A stretch of 64,000 nt of DNA, taken from the NCBI RefSeq assembly GCF_963678245.1, contig NZ_OY782770.1, positions 930,001-994,000 on the forward strand, read 5' to 3'. The notes under the pieces were generated by a model that worked only from the letters and a program-made list of their open reading frames with translations, was not told the DNA's origin and did no database searches. Shown here piece by piece: positions 45,384 through 53,744 of the stretch; within the stretch, counting starts at the first letter, position 1; every line of letters begins with the position of its first letter. The stretch comes from an uncultured Sunxiuqinia sp. GTDB lineage: Bacteria; Bacteroidota; Bacteroidia; Bacteroidales; Prolixibacteraceae. A program made the translations under genes and the position numbers.

Positions 45384-46547
45384 ATGGAAAAAGTTTTGTA
45401 CAGAACGGTTTTTAACCGTAAGAAAAAGCTTTTACCCAATGGGAAAGCTTTACTCCAAGTCGAGGCTTATTTGAATGGTAAAAAAAAGTACTTCTCGACA
45501 AAAATTTACATTAGCCCAGAGCAATGGGATAAACGACACCGGACTATCAAAGACCACCCCAACCAAATTAGGTTGAATAAAGAAATCCGGGACTTTGTTT
45601 CGAGGCTGGAAGATGCAGAAATGCAACAACGGCAAAAAGGGAAACAGGTTTCAATCGAGTATTTAGGGGAATTCGTTAAGGGTTCTTTAACGAGTGTTTT
45701 TCTTGACTTCTGCCGACAGGAATTAAAAAACAGCGATCTAAAGCAGACAACGCAAAGGGATCATGAAACCGTGTTCAACTATCTTAAGAAGTTCAGACCG
45801 GGCGCACTAATTGAAGAAATAAACTACAAGTATCTAGTTGGTTTCGAGCAGTTTATGCGGTAAAAGGAACTACACACAAACACAGTAGCCAAAAATCTGG
45901 GGATTGTTAAAAAGTATGTAAATCAGGCAATCAACAGAGATTTGATAGACCTGAACAAAAATCCCTTCCGAACCTTCAAGCTCAAAAAGATAAAAACGGA
46001 GCGACACTATTTAATCCCAGAGGAAATTGAGATTTTGGAAAAGCTGAGATTACCCAAAGAAATGGAAGCTTATAAACTGGCTTTAGACAAGTACCTGTTT
46101 TCACTTTACACCGGGTTACGATTTAGCGACATTTCGGAGTTGAAACCTCAAAGCTTGGTTTTGGAAGAGGGGAAAGAATGGCTGGTACTAAATACCAAGA
46201 AGACCTCCGAGCCTGTGCGGATTCCCATTCATTTACTTTTCGAGGGGCGCGCGCTGGATATTTTTTACAACTATGTTGGCTCCGGGGTTACCGTTTTCCC
46301 ATTCCAGTACAACCACCTGTTAAACGCTGATCTTAAAAAGGTAATTGAACACGCCGGAATTAAAAAGAAAATCACGTTTCACACTGCCCGGCACACAACC
46401 GCCACATTTTTACTTTACAAAGGGGTGAACATTACCACCGTGCAAAAGTTGCTAGGACATCGCCGGATTGAAACGACCCAGATTTACGGCAAAGTAATGG
46501 ACATGACCCTGCTTAACGATCTGAAAAACGTTTCATATTCCCGCTAA
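45384..46547 (+). pseudogene. Tyrosine recombinase (integrase) with in-frame stop
   Basis: One 387-codon frame with TAA at 45861-45863 between EQFMR and KELHTNTVAKNLG; the same frame continues without shift. The first 159 codons hold an arm-binding region (FNRKKKLLPNG; IYISPEQWDKR) and most of the SAM-like core-binding domain. The rest holds the catalytic domain: LYTGLRFSDISELK (Arg), KKTSEPVRIP (Lys), FHTARHTTATFLL (His-x-x-Arg), LLGHRRIETTQIYG (His and nucleophile Tyr). All catalytic residues survive, so a single base change or readthrough could restore it. A Met near 45942 could start a C-terminal fragment. Confidence 0.88.
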
Positions 46548-46553
46548 TCGCCG

Positions 46554-46561
46554 TATATTTG
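46554..46561 (+). promoter_or_regulatory. Candidate -7 element upstream of the 46.6-kb gene
   Basis: TATATTTG fits TAnnTTTG, 51 bases before the ATG at 46613. The -33 TTG is not evident. Confidence 0.4.
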
Positions 46562-46612
46562 AACGATCCGGGAAAATAAAAGAACTGATTTTCTGACCTT
46601 AAAACATTGATA

Positions 46613-47326
46613 ATGGGTAAAATAAATATCAAACATTACCTAAACAAGCAGGTGAAACCATCCATTATAAAAGGAATCGAGAAATATCCTGTTTATGTAA
46701 GGGCTTCGTTTGGTCGAAAAAATGAACGTTTTAGAAGTGTTTGGCTATATAATTCTGTATCAGAAAAGGAATTTGCAAATAGGGATATTAAGAAAATTAT
46801 TGATTACGAGAAAGATATAATTAGTGATATTTTGGTCAATAACGATGAAGTTGAGAATGTAAATCTTAAGTCAAGACTACAATATTCTATAGATTCTATT
46901 TCGAATTGCTTTATTGGTTTTACCCTAAACAGGGAGAGTGTCGGACGTCAAATAGTCGATTTCATTATTGAAAAAACAACATTGTCAGAAGGTATTATTT
47001 GGAAATATGTTAGAATTGATGAGTTGTTTTCTGATAATTGGTTTGAACTTGCCGAAAAGGGGGTATTTGACAAAGACACCGAGAAGATTGCCATTTACTT
47101 AGGTTTATTGCTGAAATTCGAACATCTGTATTACGGGCAAAATAGTGAAGAATTTGAACCGGGCGATATCCTAAATTATTTCGAATGGGAAAAAAATGGA
47201 GCTAGAGCAAGATTTTTGGAATTTGTAAAGGACGAAAATATCTTGAAAAAAAATGACGTTATAATAATATCGCAATCTTTTGATAATGACTTAATTAAAA
47301 ACAGATCTTTTGACATGCGAGGGTAA
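46613..47326 (+). CDS. Hypothetical protein beside the integrase
   Basis: A 237-residue soluble protein starting at ATG 46613 (an in-frame TTG two codons earlier is less likely). The start GKINIKHYLNKQVKPSIIKG and YPVYVRASFGRKNERFRSVWL resembles the arm-like N-terminus of Bacteroidota integrases and of proteins encoded next to them, but no catalytic domain follows. The remainder is acidic and helical. The gene is more A+T-rich than its neighbours, a sign of separate origin. It ends at a 15-bp terminator hairpin, so it is a single-gene unit. Function unknown. Confidence 0.65.
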   Translation: MGKINIKHYLNKQVKPSIIKGIEKYPVYVRASFGRKNERFRSVWLYNSVSEKEFANRDIKKIIDYEKDIISDILVNNDEVENVNLKSRLQYSIDSISNCFIGFTLNRESVGRQIVDFIIEKTTLSEGIIWKYVRIDELFSDNWFELAEKGVFDKDTEKIAIYLGLLLKFEHLYYGQNSEEFEPGDILNYFEWEKNGARARFLEFVKDENILKKNDVIIISQSFDNDLIKNRSFDMRG

Positions 47327-47343
47327 AATTCCAAAAAAGATTT

Positions 47344-47382
47344 AAAAAATGCGGAAATGTATTTTTAATTTCCGCATTTTTT
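47344..47382. terminator. Perfect 15-bp bidirectional hairpin
   Basis: 47344-47358 pairs perfectly with 47368-47382, A-run before and T-run after. Its arms contain TGCGGAAAT/ATTTCCGCA, the same half-site as the operator just downstream, so it may also bind the regulator. Confidence 0.85.
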
Positions 47383-47386
47383 GTGT

Positions 47387-47420
47387 TTACTTTGCGGAAA
47401 GAATTAATTCATTTCCGCAA
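47387..47420 (+). promoter_or_regulatory. Promoter with palindromic operator of the HTH gene
   Basis: TTACTTTG (47387-47394) fits the -7 element at seven of eight positions. It overlaps the left half of a palindrome, TTGCGGAAA-N11-TTTCCGCAA (47392-47400 and 47412-47420), which ends one base before the ATG. A repressor bound here would cover the promoter and start region. Confidence 0.75.
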
Positions 47421-47421
47421 T

Positions 47422-47718
47422 ATGATAGCACTAGAAATTAAATCAAAACTCCCGCACGGTGCAATTAAAGAGATTGCACAGCGAACAAATTTGAGTACTT
47501 CCACAATTAGCCAAGTTTTAAACAGTAAAACAAAAAGCCCGCAGTTAGCTGAAATATTGAAAGCCACTGCCGAGGTTCTAAAAGAATTCAGAGATAGAGA
47601 GCGTAAAGCCTTAGCCGAACTGGATATGGTATTGAACGAAGAAACCCCGGACGAACTGACCGCACGGCTCAACCATCAACAAGAAAAATATGGCGAAGGA
47701 TCAAGCCCACTACTCTAG
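47422..47718 (+). CDS. Small HTH regulator, likely autorepressor
   Basis: A 98-residue protein starting at ATG 47422 (MIALEIKSKLP); an upstream TTG-type start at 47383 would lie within the promoter. The helix-turn-helix is GAIKEIAQRTNLSTSTISQV followed by LNSKTKSPQLAEI, the pattern of lambda-repressor/Cro-like HTH domains. The rest is a charged helix. With a perfect palindrome covering its own promoter, negative autoregulation is the simplest model; it may also control the genes downstream and act at the half-sites in the hairpin at 47344-47382. Confidence 0.8.
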   Translation: MIALEIKSKLPHGAIKEIAQRTNLSTSTISQVLNSKTKSPQLAEILKATAEVLKEFRDRERKALAELDMVLNEETPDELTARLNHQQEKYGEGSSPLL

Positions 47719-47911
47719 TACCGGATTGTGTAACAAATACGCAATCATGTATCAATACGGTTTTTCAATTCGAATTGGTATTGTCTTGGCTTCAAGTATC
47801 GAGATGGCAAAATTCAGACTTGGGCTAGTGCTGCGAGCAAATGAGCCCTACTTAAAATATGGTACTGCCCGAATATGGGATGTTTTTTACATGAACTAGT
47901 TCAAACCAACT

Positions 47912-48169
47912 ATGAAAATATACTGGGATTCAATACCGCGAAAAATATTTAGGCTTTCAGATCATGACAAGCTAGAACAAATGAGAGAAGAAAGTGTAAA
48001 CAGCCTCTACAAAGAGCTATTTATCAAAATGGCCTCAATTCAAGCCCCAAAACTAAGCCCGGAGCAAATAGAGGAAAAGCTAAAATCATACTTGGAAAAA
48101 AACGGCTGGAATTTAGGCGAAGCAAAACAAGCATTGCTAGCAGATATAGACGAGACATTTAGAATTTAA
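47912..48169 (+). CDS. Hypothetical small protein
   Basis: An 85-residue charged helical protein (MKIYWDSIPRKIFRLS start). The C-terminal segment SPEQIEEKLKSYLEKNGWNLGEAKQALLADI looks like two helices of a UBA-like or packing motif, but I do not recognise a family. It lies between the HTH regulator and another hypothetical gene on the same strand with a 26-base gap to the latter, so both are probably in one operon. Confidence 0.6.
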   Translation: MKIYWDSIPRKIFRLSDHDKLEQMREESVNSLYKELFIKMASIQAPKLSPEQIEEKLKSYLEKNGWNLGEAKQALLADIDETFRI

Positions 48170-48195
48170 ACAACTATTTATCAGCCAATTAAATC

Positions 48196-48828
48196 ATGAA
48201 AAAACTAAAGATTAACGAAGACAAAAACGCGATCCAAGCGGATTTGGAGCACGCAGAGCAAACAAGAGAAAGTTTACAAAAACTATACTCGATTCTTGAT
48301 GAAGGAGGCCACAAACCAACCTACCAAGTAGTTGAAGACATTACAAGAGAAGTACTTGGCAGCCATTACCGGGACGAATTTGACGAGTATCAGAAAGCAG
48401 AGGAATTTTTGAAAAACTTACTCATTGCAAACAGCAAAGACAGTTCAAAAGTCTTAGGATTCAACTTGAATAAAGACAAGCTCAAAGACATGATTGAGGT
48501 TAATCCAGAGGAATTAGAACGCATTGCCGAGGCATTTACAATGATAGAAAGACATGCGGTCCGTTTTATGGAATTGATTGACCTGAATAAGAAAACCAAT
48601 AAAGTTGAACTGTCAAAAGATGCACCAAAGATCATTGCTGACTGGCATACAGTTTACGCAGAAGGAGAAAAGCAACTTGAAGTGGCAAAAACCATGATTG
48701 ATCTTTGCGAACGATTAAACAACTATCAATTGGTATGTTCATCGGCTGGGGCTTACGGTGATGTCCGCGGACTAATATTTAGAAATAGAAGGTGGGAAAT
48801 AGAGGCCAACTTCATAAAACGATTCTAA
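48196..48828 (+). CDS. Hypothetical helical protein
   Basis: A 210-residue soluble protein, largely alpha-helical, with heptad-like stretches (LEHAEQTRESLQKLYSILDE; EGEKQLEVAKTMIDLCERL) and no signal or membrane segment. It precedes the tape-measure gene, a position where tailed phages carry tail-assembly chaperones, and size and acidity would suit that, but there is no direct sequence support. A terminator-like hairpin separates it from the tape-measure gene. Confidence 0.62.
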   Translation: MKKLKINEDKNAIQADLEHAEQTRESLQKLYSILDEGGHKPTYQVVEDITREVLGSHYRDEFDEYQKAEEFLKNLLIANSKDSSKVLGFNLNKDKLKDMIEVNPEELERIAEAFTMIERHAVRFMELIDLNKKTNKVELSKDAPKIIADWHTVYAEGEKQLEVAKTMIDLCERLNNYQLVCSSAGAYGDVRGLIFRNRRWEIEANFIKRF

Positions 48829-48895
48829 AGTTTTGAATTGAAAAGTAATAGGCAGATGAAAATCACGTCCATATGATTTTGGGTTATTGTTTAGA

Positions 48896-48924
48896 AACGG
48901 GGTTGACTGCCTCCCCCGTTGTTT
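48896..48924 (+). terminator. Terminator-like hairpin before the tape-measure gene
   Basis: 7-bp stem AACGGGG/CCCCGTT (48896-48902 with 48914-48920) followed by GTTTT. It is 31 bases before the tape-measure ATG, so that gene needs its own promoter or readthrough. Confidence 0.65.
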
Positions 48925-48954
48925 TAAAAAAACTTCATTTATAAAATTAACAAC

Positions 48955-51900
48955 ATGTCAGGTAATACAATCCCCGTAGATATTGAATTTGTCCTGAAAA
49001 ACATGAATTTTCAGGAAGAGGCCGGAAAGATGAAAAAGGGCATTCAGGGGGTAACCACCACCGCCCGGCAGGAGGCCGACAAGATTCAGACCATATATAA
49101 ACAAATGGCTGCGGGAATTGGTGTATATTTCTCAGCCCGCTTTTTAAAAGAGTTTGTTACCTCCATCGCTCAGGTTCGAGGCGAATTCCAGCAGTTGGAG
49201 GTATCGCTCGAAACCATCCTGAAAAGCAAAACTGAGGCCGACCGCCTCATGCAACAGGTAGTCAATTTTGCAGCCACCACCCCTTTTGAGTTGAAAGATG
49301 TAGCTACCGGAACAAAACAGTTGTTGGCTTATGGCTTTGCAGCATCGGAAACCGTTGACACTATGCGCTTGCTTGGTAATGTAGCCGCCGGGGTTTCGGC
49401 TCCCATTGGCGATATTATCTACCTGTATGGAACCCTGCGCACACAAGGCCGGGCTTACACCCGCGACATTCTGCAATTTACCTCGCGCGGTATTCCAATT
49501 ATCGGGCAGTTGGCCGATCAGTTTGGAGTGGCCGAAAGTGAAGTTCAAAAGCTGGTTGAAGCCGGGAAAGTAGGTTTCAAAGACGTTGAAACAGCGTTTA
49601 AGTCACTCACCGATGAAAGTGGGATATTCAACAATCTGATTGAAAAACAATCAAAAACCATTACCGGGCTTTACTCTAATTTTCAAGATGCTATTGACGT
49701 AGCACTCAACGGCCTTGGCGAAGCAAACGAAGGAACCATAGCCGATGCCATAAAAGGTGCAACAACTTTAGTTGAAAATTATGACAAGGTGGTCGATGTG
49801 TTGCAAGTGTTGGCAACCACTTACGGCGCTTACAAGGCCGCTACCATCGCCGTGGCTGTGGCCGAAAATTTCAGAGCTACATCAACGGTCACCCAAATGG
49901 TTAGCAATGGTATTAAAATGGTTGCGGTAACCAGGCAGCTAACCTTAGCACAATGGTTGCAGGTAAAATCAACAGCAGCACTCAACGCGGTAATGGCTAT
50001 CAATCCTTATGTATTGGCAGCAACCGCAATTGCCGGGCTTGTGACTATACTCTCGGTATTTGGAAAAGAGGCTAAGCAGGTTGAAGACTATGTAAGCGAA
50101 CTCAACAGCAGCATTGACCGGATTGGTAAGCAGGAGGAAATAGATCAGCTGATCAATCAGTATGAAACGCTTAGCGGAAAAGCAAACCGAACAGCCGATG
50201 AGCAAAAAACCTTAAATAGCTCAATTCAGGAGTTGGGTACAATTTTCCCCGATGCGATTAGCAAAACCGATGAATATGGAAAGGCTGTTGATCTGGTCGC
50301 CGAAAAGATTCGTGATTTAAATAAGGAGTTACGCGACAACCTAATTACAACAACCACCGCAGAGATAGAAGACAGTGAACGCAAAATAAGGAAACTACAA
50401 GAGCAACAAGCCAACCTGTTAAACGAAGCAAATAGTGGTCAAACAGACAAAAGAACATTTGTAACTACAAAGGGAGGTTCTGCCGGGTATATTGAAAATG
50501 AAGTTATCGGGTTGAGCCCCGAAGAAATCAAAAAGAAAAGAGACGAAGTAAAAAAACTCTCCGGGGATATTAATCTATTGCAGGAAACATTGCAGAAAGG
50601 TCGTACTAAATTAACGGCGTTGAATGCTGCCGATGCAAACGAAATTCTAACCCCGTACAAAGATTTGTTTCAACAAGCCAGCGACTACAGCCGCGAACAA
50701 GCATTACAGGTTAAGGCCGATTTGGTGGCTTTGCTTGGTGCCGGGCTGGGCGTAAATGCCGACCAACGCATAAAAGAGCAAATACAGGCTGTTGATACTC
50801 AGTTGGGATTACCAACAATAAAGAAACAAATAGCGGAAACCACAACGGCACTGGCAGAGGCGCAGGCCAAGCTGGTTGCGCTACGTGCCGACAGTTCGCA
50901 GGCCACCGCCAAACAAATTGAAGATCAAAAGAAACTGGTTGACGACCTTGCTGCTCGCCTAGAAACATTAACAGGCGTTAAGCAGAAAAAAGAAAAGGAG
51001 CTGACCACCCTAAAACAGCAAATCGACAAGCTGTATAAAGACCTTGAAACGGCTGATGCAAAAGACCGCGACATTATTGCCGCCCGAATAGTAAAGCTCG
51101 AAAAGGAAAAGCAGCTGCGCGAAGAAATTGCCAATCAAGCGGTAAAAGTTGCCAACAACGACCTGCTCAATCCCAAAACAGCCTCATCCGACAGTATCCG
51201 CGGTACACTTAAAGATGGTGAAGGCCGCCCGTTGTTTATCGGTAAAGGCGAAATTGACAACGCCAAGAAACTTGACCTTGAATTCGATAAGCTGAATAAG
51301 CGGATTATTAATACACGAGAAGAGGGCACTTCTTATTTATTATACGACCTAACTCAAATGTCGGCTGCCGCGGCATCGATTACCGACCAGTTTGCAGAGC
51401 AATTGGGGTTAAATGAAGATCAGGCACAGGTTCTGAAAGATGGTTTTCAGGCGGTCAATGGTATTGCGAACATTGCAAGCGGCAATGTTATTCAAGGGGC
51501 GGCGCAACTCGTTAGTGCCTCTTTAAGCATGTTTTTTCAAGCCCCCGAAAAATTGGCTGATCATTTTAAAGCGGTGCAGGAACAAATCGACGCGATGCTT
51601 TCGTCTATCGATATTGCCACACAGTCGTTAGCCAACATGGGAAGCAGTGCCGTGTCTCAATCGTTATTTTCCATTCAACGCCGCATGTCTGATTTAGCCG
51701 ATGAAGCTAAGCGGTTAAATGATGAATTAGGGGGTGCGTCATACGGTAGACGACGTTCGCCTAGTTATGTGGGTTTTTATGGCGACCTAGTAAACGAGGC
51801 TACTTCGCTGACCGATGAAATACAAGCTTTAAGTGAGCGCCTGATTGGCGGCAATGTATCGAACGACCAACGTGAAGCAATAGAGGCGGTTTTGTCAAGT

Positions 51901-52563
51901 TACAATGCGTTGATGGCTCAAATAGATACGATTACCCAAGAGGTAACCGGAACAACCGTGCAAAGTTTAGCCGATTCGCTAGCCGATGTGTTTTTGTCGG
52001 GCGAAGATGCGGCGGTTGCCTGGGGCGAAAAAGTCGACGAGGTTATTAAAAATGTAATTGTAAAACAGCTCACTGCCGACTTGCTCACCGCTCCTATTCA
52101 GGATGCTGTTAAGCAACTCGTTAAAGATAGTACTGATGGAGAAAGAACAGGGAGAGGTGGCTCAGGAGAAGAAATAAATATCGGACTAACCCCCGAAGAG
52201 GCGGCCAATTTCAGAGAGTCGGTTCAGGATATTTACGACTCTGCGCAGCCTGCATTTCAGGCGATGATCGATTCGTTCTCGGAGTATGGTTTTGATTTTG
52301 GCAGTGCGACAAATAGCAAAGGATTAACCGGGGCAATAAAAGGCATTACCGAAGAAACAGCCGGGCTAATTGCCGGACATTTAACAGGCCTGCGGTTTGA
52401 TGTGCGAGCAATTGTAGCCCAAATAGCAGCCGGGCAGGAAGACACCGTGCAACGCATTGGCTACCTAAAGCAAATTGCCGATAACACCCAATACAATAAG
52501 CACTTAGTTGAAATAAAAGACGAAATGATAGGAATGCATAGAACACTAAGGGACGGAATTTAA
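48955..52563 (+). CDS. Phage tail tape-measure protein
   Basis: A 1,202-residue protein. Residues about 70-240 form the TP901-type tape-measure N-terminal domain (QLEVSLETILKSKTEADRL; FAATTPFELKDVATGTKQLL; QGRAYTRDILQFTSRGIPII), followed by hydrophobic stretches (about 300-365) and long coiled-coil regions (about 450-520 and 640-760) that would set tail length. The C-terminal third is Ala/Ser rich with repeated SLADSLADVFLSGEDAAVAW-like segments. No other tail, capsid or portal gene was found nearby. Composition is more G+C-rich than the flanking element genes, hinting at separate acquisition. Confidence 0.88.
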   Translation: MSGNTIPVDIEFVLKNMNFQEEAGKMKKGIQGVTTTARQEADKIQTIYKQMAAGIGVYFSARFLKEFVTSIAQVRGEFQQLEVSLETILKSKTEADRLMQQVVNFAATTPFELKDVATGTKQLLAYGFAASETVDTMRLLGNVAAGVSAPIGDIIYLYGTLRTQGRAYTRDILQFTSRGIPIIGQLADQFGVAESEVQKLVEAGKVGFKDVETAFKSLTDESGIFNNLIEKQSKTITGLYSNFQDAIDVALNGLGEANEGTIADAIKGATTLVENYDKVVDVLQVLATTYGAYKAATIAVAVAENFRATSTVTQMVSNGIKMVAVTRQLTLAQWLQVKSTAALNAVMAINPYVLAATAIAGLVTILSVFGKEAKQVEDYVSELNSSIDRIGKQEEIDQLINQYETLSGKANRTADEQKTLNSSIQELGTIFPDAISKTDEYGKAVDLVAEKIRDLNKELRDNLITTTTAEIEDSERKIRKLQEQQANLLNEANSGQTDKRTFVTTKGGSAGYIENEVIGLSPEEIKKKRDEVKKLSGDINLLQETLQKGRTKLTALNAADANEILTPYKDLFQQASDYSREQALQVKADLVALLGAGLGVNADQRIKEQIQAVDTQLGLPTIKKQIAETTTALAEAQAKLVALRADSSQATAKQIEDQKKLVDDLAARLETLTGVKQKKEKELTTLKQQIDKLYKDLETADAKDRDIIAARIVKLEKEKQLREEIANQAVKVANNDLLNPKTASSDSIRGTLKDGEGRPLFIGKGEIDNAKKLDLEFDKLNKRIINTREEGTSYLLYDLTQMSAAAASITDQFAEQLGLNEDQAQVLKDGFQAVNGIANIASGNVIQGAAQLVSASLSMFFQAPEKLADHFKAVQEQIDAMLSSIDIATQSLANMGSSAVSQSLFSIQRRMSDLADEAKRLNDELGGASYGRRRSPSYVGFYGDLVNEATSLTDEIQALSERLIGGNVSNDQREAIEAVLSSYNALMAQIDTITQEVTGTTVQSLADSLADVFLSGEDAAVAWGEKVDEVIKNVIVKQLTADLLTAPIQDAVKQLVKDSTDGERTGRGGSGEEINIGLTPEEAANFRESVQDIYDSAQPAFQAMIDSFSEYGFDFGSATNSKGLTGAIKGITEETAGLIAGHLTGLRFDVRAIVAQIAAGQEDTVQRIGYLKQIADNTQYNKHLVEIKDEMIGMHRTLRDGI

Positions 52564-52647
52564 AAAAATGTCCTTTAGCCGGGCAGGGGTTTTGACCTTA
52601 ATCCACTTTGTCCGGCAGAGGTAAAACAATCAAAATAATTCATAACA

Positions 52648-52677
52648 CTTAAAAATTTTAGAACTCATGGTACAAGT
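52648..52677 (+). repeat. Leader/start repeat, copy 1
   Basis: 30 bases spanning the ATG at 52667, identical at 29 of 30 positions to 53417-53446. A related leader precedes the integrase ATG (about 45370-45388). It suggests that a shared 5' region has been copied between element genes. Confidence 0.7.
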
Positions 52678-53035
52678 AAAAAACGAAATGAAAACGCAAA
52701 GAATTGATTTAGGTATTGATAATGAATGGTTGCCAGAAGTCAGGGCGGCTATTATTGATTTAATCCAAAACTATGACTACGAAAATTTGGGGCACTGTGC
52801 AAAAGACATAATGTACTGGGCTGGTAATTTGCTCAAACTAATAAAAGATGACCCAGACAGCAAGGGAAAAACACTATTTCTTGAAGTTGAATCGCATGGT
52901 TCTGGAAACATATCTTATGAGAACTTAGTGGAAATAAGAGAGGCACTTTTTGACCTCCTAAAAAACAGCTTCAGCCTAGAAAGAAATACAACATACTATG
53001 CGGTTGAATTGATTGAGGGATTGATTAAATATTGA
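52667..53035 (+). CDS. Hypothetical protein
   Basis: A 122-residue soluble protein, acidic, with mixed helices (WLPEVRAAIIDLIQNYDYEN; AKDIMYWAGNLLKLIKDDPD). No family is recognised. It starts at ATG in the repeated leader. The alternative ATG eight codons in (MKTQRIDLG) is possible. It sits between the tape-measure gene and the excisionase-like gene. Confidence 0.6.
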   Translation: MVQVKNEMKTQRIDLGIDNEWLPEVRAAIIDLIQNYDYENLGHCAKDIMYWAGNLLKLIKDDPDSKGKTLFLEVESHGSGNISYENLVEIREALFDLLKNSFSLERNTTYYAVELIEGLIKY

Positions 53036-53088
53036 TACACTCCCCTTAATTTAAACACCATTTAAATAACGTTAAAACACCTGAAAGT

Positions 53089-53379
53089 ATGGAATCCCAA
53101 CAAATAGCAGTGATTACAGTTTCCCTAGACGAGTGGAACGAACACAAGGCGATGTTAAAGGACATTTGCGAGAAAGTGAGCGTTTTGTCAGATCAGGAAC
53201 AAAAAGAGTTATTAACCCCGAAGGAAGTCTGCGAACGGCTAAAAATTGGGTTTGCAACTTTCAACAGGTATGTAAACGATGGGCTTATTGAAGTGATTAA
53301 AATAAGCCAAAAAAAAGGGGCTAATCGCTATGTGAAACGCTCGCACCTTGATGAACTTCTTAAAAATGGAATGGTCTAA
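53089..53379 (+). CDS. Excisionase-like helix-turn-helix protein
   Basis: A 96-residue protein with an N-terminal helix (VSLDEWNEHKAMLKDICEKV) and a winged MerR-like HTH: LLTPKEVCERLKIGFATFNRY and VNDGLIEVIKIS, then NRYVKRSHLDELL. This is the layout of Bacteroidota mobile-element excisionase or helix_turn_helix domain proteins that assist the integrase or control replication genes. It ends at a perfect terminator. A recombination directionality role for the integrase at 45.4 kb is inferred. Confidence 0.83.
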   Translation: MESQQIAVITVSLDEWNEHKAMLKDICEKVSVLSDQEQKELLTPKEVCERLKIGFATFNRYVNDGLIEVIKISQKKGANRYVKRSHLDELLKNGMV

Positions 53380-53384
53380 AATCA

Positions 53385-53413
53385 GGAAAGCCCCAGTGCT
53401 GGGGCTTTCCTTT
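53385..53413 (+). terminator. Perfect 12-bp intrinsic terminator
   Basis: 53385-53396 pairs with 53399-53410 (GGAAAGCCCCAG/CTGGGGCTTTCC), followed by TTT. It ends the excisionase-like gene five bases after its stop. Confidence 0.9.
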
Positions 53414-53416
53414 GAC

Positions 53417-53446
53417 CTTAAAAATTTAAGAACTCATGGTACAAGT
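53417..53446 (+). repeat. Leader/start repeat, copy 2
   Basis: Second copy of the 30-base leader (29/30 identity with 52648-52677). Here the ATG (53436) opens only a 42-codon frame with no similarity to the 52667 gene, so this copy looks like a relic or a promoter/translation-start cassette. Confidence 0.65.
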
Positions 53447-53508
53447 TCTAAAAATCTTCGGGTGTAAAAGTACCGAAAGTTTTCCATTTAACCGAAAAGC
53501 AGAACAAT

Positions 53509-53730
53509 ATGACACAAAAAATATTCTTTGGCGATGCGGAAATAATGAACACGGTAACCCATAAAAAGGCAATAGTAAATCGGGTTGTATTCAAAGAATA
53601 CAACAATTTGCAAGACAGCTTCTTACGAAACAGAGTTTTAAGAGATATTAAACCGAAAGACCGGAGCAAATACAAAATAGTAAAGCTTTGTTTCAGCAAA
53701 GCCAAATATTTAGGAGATACGAACTACTAA
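53509..53730 (+). CDS. Small basic hypothetical protein
   Basis: A 73-residue Lys/Arg-rich protein (NRVLRDIKPKDRSKYKIVKL), ending 14 bases before the replication protein's likely ATG. Size and basic charge would suit a DNA-binding accessory of replication, but there is no recognisable domain. Coding is plausible because the gene is closely packed with the next one. Confidence 0.5.
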   Translation: MTQKIFFGDAEIMNTVTHKKAIVNRVVFKEYNNLQDSFLRNRVLRDIKPKDRSKYKIVKLCFSKAKYLGDTNY

Positions 53731-53744
53731 CGCGAATTTTGGGA

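Noticed and set aside
47690-47899. 69-codon frame after the HTH regulator
   Set aside because: Overlaps the HTH gene end, no recognisable domain, odd composition; could not be supported.
53436-53564. 42-codon frame following the second leader repeat
   Set aside because: No similarity to the gene behind the first copy and overlaps the start of the 53509 gene in another frame.
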